64,000 nt of DNA, from assembly GCF_004307455.1 (NCBI RefSeq), contig NZ_SEWX01000008.1, forward strand, positions 1 through 64,000, read 5' to 3'. This stretch comes from Aquirufa nivalisilvae (GTDB taxonomy: Bacteria > Bacteroidota > Bacteroidia > Cytophagales > Spirosomataceae). Each line of letters begins with the position of its first letter. Position 1 is the first letter of the stretch. Of this stretch, positions 9,314 to 17,854 are shown one piece after another. A program made the translations under genes and the position numbers. A model generated the notes under the pieces. The model was not told the DNA's origin. It ran no database searches and saw only the letters and a list, made by a program, of their open reading frames with translations.

Positions 9314-9635
9314 ATCAACCTGATTTATAGCTACAATACTAAAGAATTAAACTTATGATAAAAATGAAAAAATCTAGCATCGATACATTTATATAGAGAT
9401 ATTGATCAGGTTTTTTAATCTAAAAATCACTTCACGCCGCCAACGCTGGCAAGGTTTCGAACCTTGACAGCGTTAAATGTTTCTGCTTGAAACGATTTTC
9501 CCTTCACAATAATTGTCCAACAAATTGATAATAAAATGGCCGAATACTCAACATAGAAGCATATAAGCATTTTGAGCTTTGGACATATTTTTCTAATTTA
9601 AAGTCTTATAACCTATTGCCTCTAAAACCTATAAA
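9314..9635. other. Divergent intergenic region
   Basis: 322 bp between the divergently transcribed CoA-transferase and permease genes. It must hold both promoters. No full TAnnTTTG box with an upstream TTTG could be assigned with confidence. The only clear structure is the 33-bp palindrome at 9442-9474. Confidence 0.5.
9442..9474. repeat. 33-bp palindromic element, copy 1
   Basis: Arms AACGCTGGCAAGGTTT and GAACCTTGACAGCGTT flank a single central C, with two mismatches in 16 pairs. It is nearly the reverse complement of copy 2 at 30301-30333, from which it differs by one base. It lies in the divergent gap 9314-9635, between the CoA-transferase and permease genes. No poly-T follows on either side, so it is not a standard terminator. 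Confidence 0.8.
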
Positions 9636-10961
9636 ATGAACCCAGAAAAGGAACCTGGATTAAAAAGAACCTTAAGCCCACTGATGTTGTGGGGACTAGG
9701 TGTCGGATACGTCATATCCGGCATGTATTTCGGATGGAATCTTGGACTGGAAAAAGGAGGTACGCTTGGTCTTGGACTAGCTACCCTTTTAATCATTCTA
9801 TTATATACCACATTTACATTTTCTTACACTGAATTAGCTTGTGCTATTCCTAAAGCAGGTGGAGGATTTGACTATGCAGGAAGAGCTTTAGGGCCTACTT
9901 GGGGATTTGTGGCGGGGATGGCTCAAACCATTGAATTCATCTTTGCTCCACCAGCTATTGCCTTTGCCATTGGGGCATATTTCAATTTATTCTTTCCCCA
10001 AATTCCGATCATTAGTATTGCCATTGCCTCCTATTTTTTATTTACTGCGCTTAATGCCTATGGTGTCAAAGCTGCCGCTATTTTTGAATTAACGATTACC
10101 ATTCTGGCTGTGGGAGAACTACTGCTTTTCGCTGGGATAACATTACCAGCTTTTGAACTAAAACATTTACAGAGTAATCCCCTACCGCATGGTTGGTCAG
10201 GATTTTTTGCAGCCATCCCATTTGCAATTTGGTTTTTTCTAGGAATTGAAGGAGTTGCCAATGTGGCTGAAGAAGCAATCAATCCACAAAAAACGATCTT
10301 AATTGGTTTTGGATCCGCGATTCTGACCCTCGTCCTTCTTTGTATGTTAACCTTTTTTAGTTCTATTGGCGTCAATGGATGGGAATCCATTGTCTATCAA
10401 GCGGATGGATCCTTATCCGACTCTCCACTTCCTCTAGCTTTAAAGCACGTAGTAGGTGACAGTAATCTGTTGTATCATTTATTAATTTCAGTAGGATTGT
10501 TTGGCTTGATTGCCTCCTTCAATGGCATCATTTTAGCGGCAGGTCGGTCTACTTATGAACTGGGTAAAGTTAATGCAGCTCCTCCTTTTCTTGGTCGAGT
10601 TCATTCCAAATTTCAAACTCCTACAAATGCCTTGTTCATCAATATGACTTTGGGAATTATGGCACTTTTAACTGGTAAAACCGCAGAAATTATTACTATT
10701 TCTGTATTTGGAGCCTTAACACTTTACCTTATCTCCATGGTGTCTATTTTAGCTCTTAGACGTAATGAGCCAGATCTAGAACGGCCATTTAAAACACCAT
10801 TTTTTCCCTACTTCCCATGGATTGCGTTGATTATCGCAGCCATATCCATGATTTCCATGATGTATTACAATCCTGTTCAAGCAGGCATATATTTCCTTAT
10901 TTTACTAGGCACCAGTATCATTTATCGATTTTTTGGCCCTAAATTGACCCATAAACCCTAA
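9636..10961 (+). CDS. Ethanolamine permease-type APC transporter
   Basis: 441 residues with about 12 hydrophobic segments, in the amino acid-polyamine-organocation superfamily. The N-terminal G-V-G-Y-V-I-S-G-M-Y-F-G-W-N segment and I-E-G-V-A-N-V-A-E-E in the middle are typical of the ethanolamine permease branch. It would import ethanolamine (or a similar small amine) across the inner membrane. It is the first gene of a tight plus-strand set (15-bp gap to the next gene) in which every other gene fits gamma-glutamyl amine catabolism. That supports an amine substrate rather than an amino acid. The exact substrate is inferred from family and context. Confidence 0.85.
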   Translation: MNPEKEPGLKRTLSPLMLWGLGVGYVISGMYFGWNLGLEKGGTLGLGLATLLIILLYTTFTFSYTELACAIPKAGGGFDYAGRALGPTWGFVAGMAQTIEFIFAPPAIAFAIGAYFNLFFPQIPIISIAIASYFLFTALNAYGVKAAAIFELTITILAVGELLLFAGITLPAFELKHLQSNPLPHGWSGFFAAIPFAIWFFLGIEGVANVAEEAINPQKTILIGFGSAILTLVLLCMLTFFSSIGVNGWESIVYQADGSLSDSPLPLALKHVVGDSNLLYHLLISVGLFGLIASFNGIILAAGRSTYELGKVNAAPPFLGRVHSKFQTPTNALFINMTLGIMALLTGKTAEIITISVFGALTLYLISMVSILALRRNEPDLERPFKTPFFPYFPWIALIIAAISMISMMYYNPVQAGIYFLILLGTSIIYRFFGPKLTHKP

Positions 10962-10976
10962 TTTTCAATTTAGAAA

Positions 10977-12332
10977 ATGACCTCTACCGAATTAAAAAAC
11001 TATTTATCTAGCCATCCTACCTCGAAAGTAAAAATCGCTTTCACGGATATCGATGGTATTTTGCGTGGCAAATACATTTCCACTGAAAAATTCTTATCCA
11101 TTCTTGAAAAAGGAACTACATTTTGCGATGTCGTTTTTGGTTGGGATGCTGCGGATGTATTGTATAGCCAAGGTAAAAAAACAGGCTGGCATACAGGTTT
11201 CCCAGATACTCCTGCTCAATTGGATTTAAGTACTTTCCGACAAATACCATGGGAAAACAACCTTCCTTTTGTACTAGGTGATTTTCTAGAACAAGATGGA
11301 AAAGCATCTTCTGTTTGTCCCCGACAATTACTTAAAAAGATTATCGCAGAGGCTCAGGCCCTACATTTTACACCGATTTTTGCCCAAGAATTCGAGTGGT
11401 TTAATTTCGCTGAAACACCTGATTCTGCCCAAGATAAGCAGTACAAAAACCTGAAGCCTTTAAGCCCAGGAATGTTTGGGTATTCCGTGTTGAGAACAAC
11501 ATTGAATAATCCCTTTTTCAACGATTTATTCGAACAACTTAAATCTTTCAATGTACCCATTGAAGGATTACATACTGAAACTGGACCAGGTACTTATGAA
11601 GCGGCCATTGCCCATTCGGGTGCCTTAGAAGCGGCTGATAGAGCTGTTTTATTTAAAACTGCCGTAAAAGAGATCGCCTATAAACATCAAATCATGGCTA
11701 CTTTTATGGCCAAAATAGATGAAAATTTACCAGGATGTGGTGGTCATGTGCATCAAAGTCTTTGGGACGCTGATGGCAAGACCAACCTTTTTTACGATGC
11801 TCAAGATCCCTACCATTTAAGTAAAATGGCCAAACACTATTTGGCAGGTATCCTACATTGTTTACCCCATATTTTACCCATGTTTGCCCCAACTATCAAT
11901 AGCTATAAAAGATTAGTGGAAGGCGCCTGGGCCCCTACCACGCTAACGTGGGGACTAGATAACCGAACCGTAGCTTTACGTGTGTTAAGCGCTGGTGCTA
12001 GCTCGGCCCGTATAGAAACCCGTGTCATTGGAGCTGACGTCAATCCATATTTAGCTATTGCTGCCTGCTTAGGTGCAGGACTTTATGGCATTAAACATGA
12101 ATTAGACCTGCAAGATCCTACCACGGGTAATGGATATTTAGATTATTCCCATGGAAGTATTCCTCATACCTTGATTGATGCCACCAAAAATATGCAGCAA
12201 TCGGCCGTAGCCAACGAGATTTTTGGCCAGGAATTTGTGGAGCACTTTACCATGACCAGAACCTGGGAATGGCAACAGCATTTAAAGTCGGTGACCGACT
12301 GGGAATACAAACGTTATTTTGAAATCATTTAA
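10977..12332 (+). CDS. Glutamine synthetase-like gamma-glutamyl-amine ligase
   Basis: 451 residues with the full GS catalytic set: E-F-E near 138-140, H-T-E-T-G-P-G-T-Y-E, G-C-G-G-H-V-H-Q-S-L, N-S-Y-K-R-L, and the R-I-E-T-R...N-P-Y-L-A segment. It should ligate glutamate to an amine using ATP. At the place where GSI enzymes carry the F-D-G-S-S ammonium-site segment, this protein has F-C-D-V-V-F-G-W-D (about 49-57). No adenylylation tyrosine motif was seen. Both points set it apart from housekeeping GlnA and closer to PuuA, IpuC and GlnA4-type ligases. With an ethanolamine permease before it and an alcohol dehydrogenase after it, gamma-glutamylethanolamide synthetase is the best call (inference). 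Confidence 0.82.
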   Translation: MTSTELKNYLSSHPTSKVKIAFTDIDGILRGKYISTEKFLSILEKGTTFCDVVFGWDAADVLYSQGKKTGWHTGFPDTPAQLDLSTFRQIPWENNLPFVLGDFLEQDGKASSVCPRQLLKKIIAEAQALHFTPIFAQEFEWFNFAETPDSAQDKQYKNLKPLSPGMFGYSVLRTTLNNPFFNDLFEQLKSFNVPIEGLHTETGPGTYEAAIAHSGALEAADRAVLFKTAVKEIAYKHQIMATFMAKIDENLPGCGGHVHQSLWDADGKTNLFYDAQDPYHLSKMAKHYLAGILHCLPHILPMFAPTINSYKRLVEGAWAPTTLTWGLDNRTVALRVLSAGASSARIETRVIGADVNPYLAIAACLGAGLYGIKHELDLQDPTTGNGYLDYSHGSIPHTLIDATKNMQQSAVANEIFGQEFVEHFTMTRTWEWQQHLKSVTDWEYKRYFEII

Positions 12333-12353
12333 TCAAGCCTATATTTTAAACAC

Positions 12354-13499
12354 ATGTCTTCATCCATTTTACAGTATAATTTTCCGACAACCATCCGCTT
12401 TGGTGCAGGAGCCATCAACGAAGTAGCCGATTATCTACTAAAAAATGATCTCACAAAGCCTTTGGTGGTTACTGACCCCGTTGTTGCAAGTTTGGATTTT
12501 TTCAAATCCTTTATTCAATCGCTTGAAAAGAAAAACATCTCAGTTGAGGTCTTTTCTCAAATTCATAAAAATCCAGTAAAATCCGATGTTTACTTAGGTG
12601 TAGATTCCTATGATGCCAACCAAAGAGATTCTATCATTGGAATTGGTGGTGGAGCGGCTATGGATGTGGCGAGAGCCATGGTGTTGCGCGTCAATCACCG
12701 GGAGGATTTATTTAAATACGATGATTTGATTGGAGGGGATATTTATGTCACCAATGACGTACCTCACTTTATCACGATACCAACCACTGCTGGAACTGGT
12801 TCAGAAGTGGGTCGTAGTGCCATCATTGCAGATGATGTTACGCATCAAAAAAAGATTCTTTTTTCACCCAAATTATTAGCTAAAACCATCTTTGCTGATC
12901 CTATGTTAACCATGGATTTGCCACCAGCCGTAACTGCTGCAACTGGTATGGATGCCTTAACGCATAATTTGGAAGCTTATGTAGCTAAAATGTCGCATCC
13001 GCTTTGTGAGGGAATCGCATTAGAAGGAATCTCCTTGATTGCTAAATCCATGGAAAAGGCAGTCAAAAATCCGGATATTGAATCCAAAAGCAATATGCTC
13101 ATTGCTTCTTTAATGGGGGCTGTAGCCTTCCAAAAAGGCCTGGGTGTCGTTCATTCCCTGGCTCATCCGATGTCGTCCTTATTGGATACTCATCATGGAT
13201 TAGCCAATGCGGTCAATCTACCCTATGGTATGAAATTTAACATCGCTGGTTTTGAGGAAAAATTCCGTCGCATCGCTCGTACATTAGAGATCAAAGATGA
13301 AAGTGGAGAAGGTGTAGTGAATTTCTTATTTGACTTAAATAATCGAATAGGAATCCCCCATAAACTACGGGAAGTGGGTGTTAAAGAGGAACATGTGGAA
13401 ACCTTAGCTGATTTAGCTATTGCCGACTTTGCTCATCCTAACAACCCAAAACCAGTTAGTAGAGAAGATTTCAAAAACCTATATTTAGAAGCTTTATAA
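12354..13499 (+). CDS. Iron-containing (type III) alcohol dehydrogenase
   Basis: 381 residues of the Fe-ADH family. Visible features are the NAD-binding G-G-G-A-A-M-D segment near residue 99, G-T-G-S-E-V, and the metal-ligand pattern D-A-L-T-H-N-L-E followed by two histidine-rich segments, H-S-L-A-H-P and D-T-H-H-G-L-A-N-A. It oxidises a primary alcohol to an aldehyde with NAD. Its place between the gamma-glutamyl ligase (21-bp gap) and the amidohydrolase/ALDH pair suggests it acts on the hydroxyl of gamma-glutamylethanolamide. A simpler alcohol substrate cannot be excluded from the sequence. Confidence 0.88.
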   Translation: MSSSILQYNFPTTIRFGAGAINEVADYLLKNDLTKPLVVTDPVVASLDFFKSFIQSLEKKNISVEVFSQIHKNPVKSDVYLGVDSYDANQRDSIIGIGGGAAMDVARAMVLRVNHREDLFKYDDLIGGDIYVTNDVPHFITIPTTAGTGSEVGRSAIIADDVTHQKKILFSPKLLAKTIFADPMLTMDLPPAVTAATGMDALTHNLEAYVAKMSHPLCEGIALEGISLIAKSMEKAVKNPDIESKSNMLIASLMGAVAFQKGLGVVHSLAHPMSSLLDTHHGLANAVNLPYGMKFNIAGFEEKFRRIARTLEIKDESGEGVVNFLFDLNNRIGIPHKLREVGVKEEHVETLADLAIADFAHPNNPKPVSREDFKNLYLEAL

Positions 13500-13502
13500 G
13501 TT

Positions 13503-14216
13503 ATGAAAATCCGTTTGGGCATCAGTTTTAGTAGTACCAATTTCCAAAATTACCTCCGATGGTTTGATCCAGAAGTGTCTGCGGGGAAAGTGGAATTACT
13601 AGAACTGAAAGCCGAAAATAGCAAGGAGGCTGATCTAGAATCTTGTGACGGATTTGTCCTCAGCGGTGGTTGCGATATCGATACCTTGCTCTACCAAGGT
13701 GCTCCCGAGTATCCACATAAACCAGAAGAATTCGAAACCGATCGAGATCATTTTGAAGCTTCCATCTATCTATTTGCCAAACAATACCGCAAACCATTAT
13801 TAGGAATTTGTCGTGGCATGCAATTAGTTCAAGTAGTAGAAGGAGGAAAACTCATTCAAGACTTGGGAGAAGCGGACAATTTGATTCATAAAAAAGCGGG
13901 TAATATCGACCGAAAGCACCGTATAGAAGTTAGCGAAGGGAGCTTTTTAGCCTCTATAAGTCAGCAAAGCTCAGGAGTAGTTAACTCGGCCCACCATCAG
14001 GCAATAGATACTAAACAACTAGGCCAGAATCTATTCATTTCTGCTTGGTCGCCAGAAACCCATAGCCCTGAGGCCTTGGAATACCAAAATAAAGAAAATC
14101 AAGCTTTTATGCTCTGTGTGCAATGGCATCCAGAACGTATGGAGGAAAAGGAGAAAAGTCCTTTCTCCGAAAACATCAAACAATCATTTTTAGCCTCGAT
14201 TATACATTCAACATAA
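13503..14216 (+). CDS. Gamma-glutamyl amidohydrolase (class I GATase-like, PuuD family)
   Basis: 237 residues. G-I-C-R-G-M-Q places the nucleophile at Cys103, and W-H-P-E near the C-terminus supplies the His-Glu pair of the class I glutamine-amidotransferase triad. This family includes PuuD, which hydrolyses gamma-glutamyl-GABA to glutamate and GABA. Three bases separate it from the dehydrogenase before it and two bases from the ALDH after it, so the genes are probably co-transcribed. Here it would release glutamate from the oxidised gamma-glutamyl product, for example gamma-glutamylglycine giving glycine (inference). Confidence 0.85.
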   Translation: MKIRLGISFSSTNFQNYLRWFDPEVSAGKVELLELKAENSKEADLESCDGFVLSGGCDIDTLLYQGAPEYPHKPEEFETDRDHFEASIYLFAKQYRKPLLGICRGMQLVQVVEGGKLIQDLGEADNLIHKKAGNIDRKHRIEVSEGSFLASISQQSSGVVNSAHHQAIDTKQLGQNLFISAWSPETHSPEALEYQNKENQAFMLCVQWHPERMEEKEKSPFSENIKQSFLASIIHST

Positions 14217-14218
14217 TT

Positions 14219-15586
14219 ATGCAAGTTATTAACCCCGCCACCGAACAAGTTATTCAGGAATTAACCGAAGATAACGCAACTACTTTACAACAAAAATTGA
14301 CCCAATTACAACAAGGTCAAATTACTTGGGCAGCCAAACCATTGTCCGAGCGAATAGAAATCGTATTAAAATTTGCAGCCCTTTTAGAAGAAAATCGGGA
14401 AGAATTAGCCTCTATTTTAAGTTCAGAAGTGGGAAAACCGCTTCAACAATCGCGCAACGAAATCAATGGTGCCAGAGCCCGAATCCAATGGCTTTGTGAA
14501 AATGCAACGGCCTATCTGAAAGAAGAAATCATGTCGGACGGCTCAGGCATGCAAGAAAAAATAGTCTATGAACCACTAGGTGTTATTTGCAATATCTCCG
14601 CATGGAATTATCCCTATTTAGTAGGCACCAATGTATTTGTTCCAGCCCTTTTAGCGGGAAATGCCGTGATGTATAAACCATCAGAATATGCAAGTTTGAC
14701 GGGTTTGTCGATTGCGAAATATTTCCATCAAGCTGGGGTTCCTGTAGATGTATTCCAAATCGCCATTGGGGCTGGTTCAGTAGGGGCTAACCTATTAGAA
14801 ATGCCTTTTAATGGTTATTATTTCACAGGTTCTTATCAAACTGGCCAAAAAATATATACGAAGGTGGCACCTAAAATGGTTCCAGTTCAATGCGAATTAG
14901 GAGGTAAAGATCCATTATACATTACCGATGAAGTTCAAGATATCGCAGGAATTGCAGCAGGAACTGCCGATGGTGCTTTTTATAATAATGGGCAAAGTTG
15001 TTGCTCTGTAGAACGAATCTATGTCCATGAAAAGGTCTACGATTCTTACGTGGCTGAATTTGTCAAAGAAGTAAAATCTTGGAAAATGGGTGCTCCAACA
15101 GAAGATGGCGTTTATCTAGGTCCTCTTTCCAGAAAAGCACAAATATCTGTTTTGGAACAACAAGTAAAGCAAGCCTTAGATTTAGGTGCAAGTGTATTGA
15201 CTGGAGGAAAAGCAGTGGCTGGCACAGGTTATTATTTTGAACCAACCGTTTTAGTGAATGTAAATCACCAAATGGATGTGATGAAAGAAGAATCCTTTGG
15301 TCCTATCATTGGCATACAAAAAGTAAAAGATGATGCAGAAGCCATTGCTTTGATGAAAGATACCGCTTATGGACTTACCTCATCAGTATACAGTGTCAAT
15401 GAGAAGAGAGCAAATCAGATTTTAGCTCAAATGGATTCAGGTACTGCCTATTGGAATTGCTGCGACAGAGTAAGTGCAGCCTTACCGTGGAGTGGCCGCA
15501 AACATTCGGGCTTTGGTGCTACCCTATCGCATCAAGGAATTCGAGCATTTACCAAAACTAAAAGTTATCATTTGCGACAGCCCTAA
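14219..15586 (+). CDS. NAD(P)-dependent aldehyde dehydrogenase
   Basis: 455 residues from the ATG at 14219. A longer frame begins at 14123 but would overlap the amidohydrolase by 94 bp and adds residues without homology features, so it is rejected. N-I-S-A-W-N-Y-P-Y (cofactor binding), the E-L-G-G-K-D-P glutamate and the nucleophile segment N-N-G-Q-S-C-C are present. It oxidises an aldehyde to an acid in the cytosol. In context the substrate would be the gamma-glutamyl aldehyde made by the iron dehydrogenase. It is the last gene of the five-gene set. Confidence 0.9.
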   Translation: MQVINPATEQVIQELTEDNATTLQQKLTQLQQGQITWAAKPLSERIEIVLKFAALLEENREELASILSSEVGKPLQQSRNEINGARARIQWLCENATAYLKEEIMSDGSGMQEKIVYEPLGVICNISAWNYPYLVGTNVFVPALLAGNAVMYKPSEYASLTGLSIAKYFHQAGVPVDVFQIAIGAGSVGANLLEMPFNGYYFTGSYQTGQKIYTKVAPKMVPVQCELGGKDPLYITDEVQDIAGIAAGTADGAFYNNGQSCCSVERIYVHEKVYDSYVAEFVKEVKSWKMGAPTEDGVYLGPLSRKAQISVLEQQVKQALDLGASVLTGGKAVAGTGYYFEPTVLVNVNHQMDVMKEESFGPIIGIQKVKDDAEAIALMKDTAYGLTSSVYSVNEKRANQILAQMDSGTAYWNCCDRVSAALPWSGRKHSGFGATLSHQGIRAFTKTKSYHLRQP

Positions 15587-15617
15587 TAAGGCTTTTGACC
15601 TACAAAACCTTTGAACG

Positions 15618-17630
15618 ATGAAAACCTTCCTGTTATTCACTAGCCTACTTGTATGTAGTAGCTTACAAGGCCCATTATTGGCTCAGAAATCTCGCCTTAA
15701 TCCTTTGGCTTATGAAGAGATCCCTTTAGGGCAAATTCGTCCAACAGGTTGGTTGAAACAACAAGTGGATGTCATGGTTAAAAACTCCACAGGGCATTTG
15801 GATGAAAATCACAAGAAGATTAAAACCGATAATGGCTGGTTAGGAGGCAAAGGGGATGATTGGGAAGAAACACCTTATTGGTTGGATGGTGCCTTACCAG
15901 CAGCCTATTTAAGTGGTGATTCTGCCTTAATTAAAAAAGTATTGAATTATGTCAACTGGACCTTATCGCATCAGCGCCCATCTGGCTTCTTTGGTCCATA
16001 TAGCAAATACGAGAAAGAGACAGGGAAAATGGCCGAAACTGGAGATCAAGCTGCGGATTGGTGGCCAAGAATGATTATGTTGAAAATATTGCAACAGTAT
16101 TATCAAGTAAGTCATGATCCGCGTGTCATTCCATTCATGACGAAGTATTTTCAATTCCAACTTAAGAATTTAAAAAATACGCCTTTGGTCAAATATACTG
16201 AATGGGCACAGTCGAGAGGTGGAGATAACCTGATGGTGGTTTATTGGCTATACCGACAAACCAAAGCGCCGTTTCTATTGGAATTAGGCGATTTGATCTA
16301 TTCGCAAACGACCAATTGGACGGATTTATTAGGAAACAGGGATTGGGCTATTCAGGCAGCATATCAGCAAAACGACCAGCACTGGATGGATCGGCATGCT
16401 GTCAATGTAGGTATGGGAATCAAATTGCCCGCCATTTATTCTCAATCAAAAAAAGACCCACATTATTTACAGGCCTTAAAAACGGGTTTTCGAGATTTAA
16501 TGACATTGCATGGATTGCCACATGGTATGTTTTCTGGAGATGAAGATTTACATGGGAATGACCCCATTCAAGGAACAGAATTATGTGCCACCACGGAAAC
16601 GATGTTTTCTCTAGAACAAATCATTTCGATTACTGGAGATACGGAATACATGGATGCCCTGGAACGCATGACATTCAATGCTTTACCAGCCCAAATCACC
16701 GAAGATTTTAATGGGAAACAGTACTTTGGCATGGCTAATCAAGTGGAAGTAAAAAGAGGCGTATATAGCTTTTCGTTACCATTTTGGAGAGGTATGAACA
16801 ATGTCTACGGCCCATATAGCGGATATACGTGCTGTACCGCCAACATGCACCAAGCATGGCCCAAATACATGTCGCACCTTTGGTATAAAACTACCGAAGG
16901 TGGTTTTGCTGCTTTGGTTTATGGACCCAATAAACTAGAATCGTCTTTGACTTCAGGAGTGAAAGTACAAATTGAAGAAAAGACCAATTATCCGTTTGAG
17001 GATCAAATCCAGTTCAGCATTAATCCCGAAAAAAAGCAATCTTTCCCTTTGAAATTTAGAATTCCATCCTGGTGTGAAGAGGCTATTATATGGCTAAACG
17101 GGAAAGAATTACAAAGAGAAAAGGGAGGTCAAATTGCTAAAATCACTCGAGAATGGAATCCAGGCGATCAAATCACCTTGCAATTTCCTACTAAAATCCG
17201 AACTCAAAACTGGGGTAAAAACTCCCGTTCTGTTGAATACGGCCCACTCATCTTTGCCCTTAAAATTCAAGAAGACTTTCAAAAAAATGTTCATCCCCAA
17301 GAAGGTGAGTACTTTGAAATTCTACCAAAAAGTGACTGGAATTTTGCTGTGTTAAAGAAGTTCGTGGATAAACCTGCCGAAAATGCCCAATTAATTAAGA
17401 AGTCTTTCCCTGGCAACTTCCTTTGGAACCAAGAAAGTGCTCCTTTGGAAATCGTATTGGAAGGCAAAAAACTACCTGATTGGAAAAGCCATGCTGGGGT
17501 TGCATATCAACCAGTTACCACACGAAATGGAGATTATTTGGGACCAGCAGAAGAAAAAATTGAGAAGATTACCTTAATTCCCTTTGGATTTACTCGTTTA
17601 CGGATAGTCGCCTTTCCTGTAGTGAAATAA
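15618..17630 (+). CDS. Secreted GH127-type (DUF1680) beta-L-arabinofuranosidase-like enzyme
   Basis: 670 residues with a signal peptide ending L-L-A-Q near residue 23. The GH127 metal/nucleophile site is visible: E321-x-C323 (E-L-C) and Cys405-Cys406 in G-Y-T-C-C-T-A-N-M. This mirrors the Glu-x-Cys...Cys-Cys zinc site of HypBA1, where one of the paired cysteines is the nucleophile. An alpha/alpha-barrel core and a C-terminal beta domain are expected. It would act in the periplasm or outside on a beta-linked arabinofuranoside or related sugar. It starts only 31 bp after the ALDH gene, yet its function looks unrelated to that cluster. The substrate is uncertain because the family is wide. Confidence 0.85.
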   Translation: MKTFLLFTSLLVCSSLQGPLLAQKSRLNPLAYEEIPLGQIRPTGWLKQQVDVMVKNSTGHLDENHKKIKTDNGWLGGKGDDWEETPYWLDGALPAAYLSGDSALIKKVLNYVNWTLSHQRPSGFFGPYSKYEKETGKMAETGDQAADWWPRMIMLKILQQYYQVSHDPRVIPFMTKYFQFQLKNLKNTPLVKYTEWAQSRGGDNLMVVYWLYRQTKAPFLLELGDLIYSQTTNWTDLLGNRDWAIQAAYQQNDQHWMDRHAVNVGMGIKLPAIYSQSKKDPHYLQALKTGFRDLMTLHGLPHGMFSGDEDLHGNDPIQGTELCATTETMFSLEQIISITGDTEYMDALERMTFNALPAQITEDFNGKQYFGMANQVEVKRGVYSFSLPFWRGMNNVYGPYSGYTCCTANMHQAWPKYMSHLWYKTTEGGFAALVYGPNKLESSLTSGVKVQIEEKTNYPFEDQIQFSINPEKKQSFPLKFRIPSWCEEAIIWLNGKELQREKGGQIAKITREWNPGDQITLQFPTKIRTQNWGKNSRSVEYGPLIFALKIQEDFQKNVHPQEGEYFEILPKSDWNFAVLKKFVDKPAENAQLIKKSFPGNFLWNQESAPLEIVLEGKKLPDWKSHAGVAYQPVTTRNGDYLGPAEEKIEKITLIPFGFTRLRIVAFPVVK

Positions 17631-17711
17631 TCAAACTTATGATTTTCTTTCAAATCAGGATACCTCTTTATCTATTTCCCCATAGATTTGCGATTAGATT
17701 AGCATTTTCAA

Positions 17712-17787
17712 TTTAGCTTTGTCAATTAGCTTTGTCAATTAGCTTTGTCAATTTAGCTTTGTCAAATTTTCAAAATTTGACAAAGCT
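17712..17787. repeat. Tandem arm repeats running into a 33-bp perfect palindrome, copy 3
   Basis: Four tandem units of T(T)TAGCTTTGTCAA (14, 13, 13 and 14 bp) start at 17712, 17726, 17739 and 17752. The last unit forms the left arm of a perfect 33-bp palindrome at 17755-17787 (AGCTTTGTCAAATTTT, C, then its complement). The unit equals the left arm of the palindrome, so an arm has been repeated upstream. It lies in the 224-bp gap between the GH127 and zinc-ADH genes. Confidence 0.85.
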
Positions 17788-17854
17788 TACTGAAGCTTAC
17801 ATAGGCTAACAGAAAGCTTAATTCATTACCTACCCCTTTAAAACAAATACTCCT

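Noticed and set aside
14123-14218. Upstream extension of the aldehyde dehydrogenase
   Set aside because: It lies inside the amidohydrolase gene in another frame and adds no ALDH-like sequence; the ATG at 14219 fits the family start.
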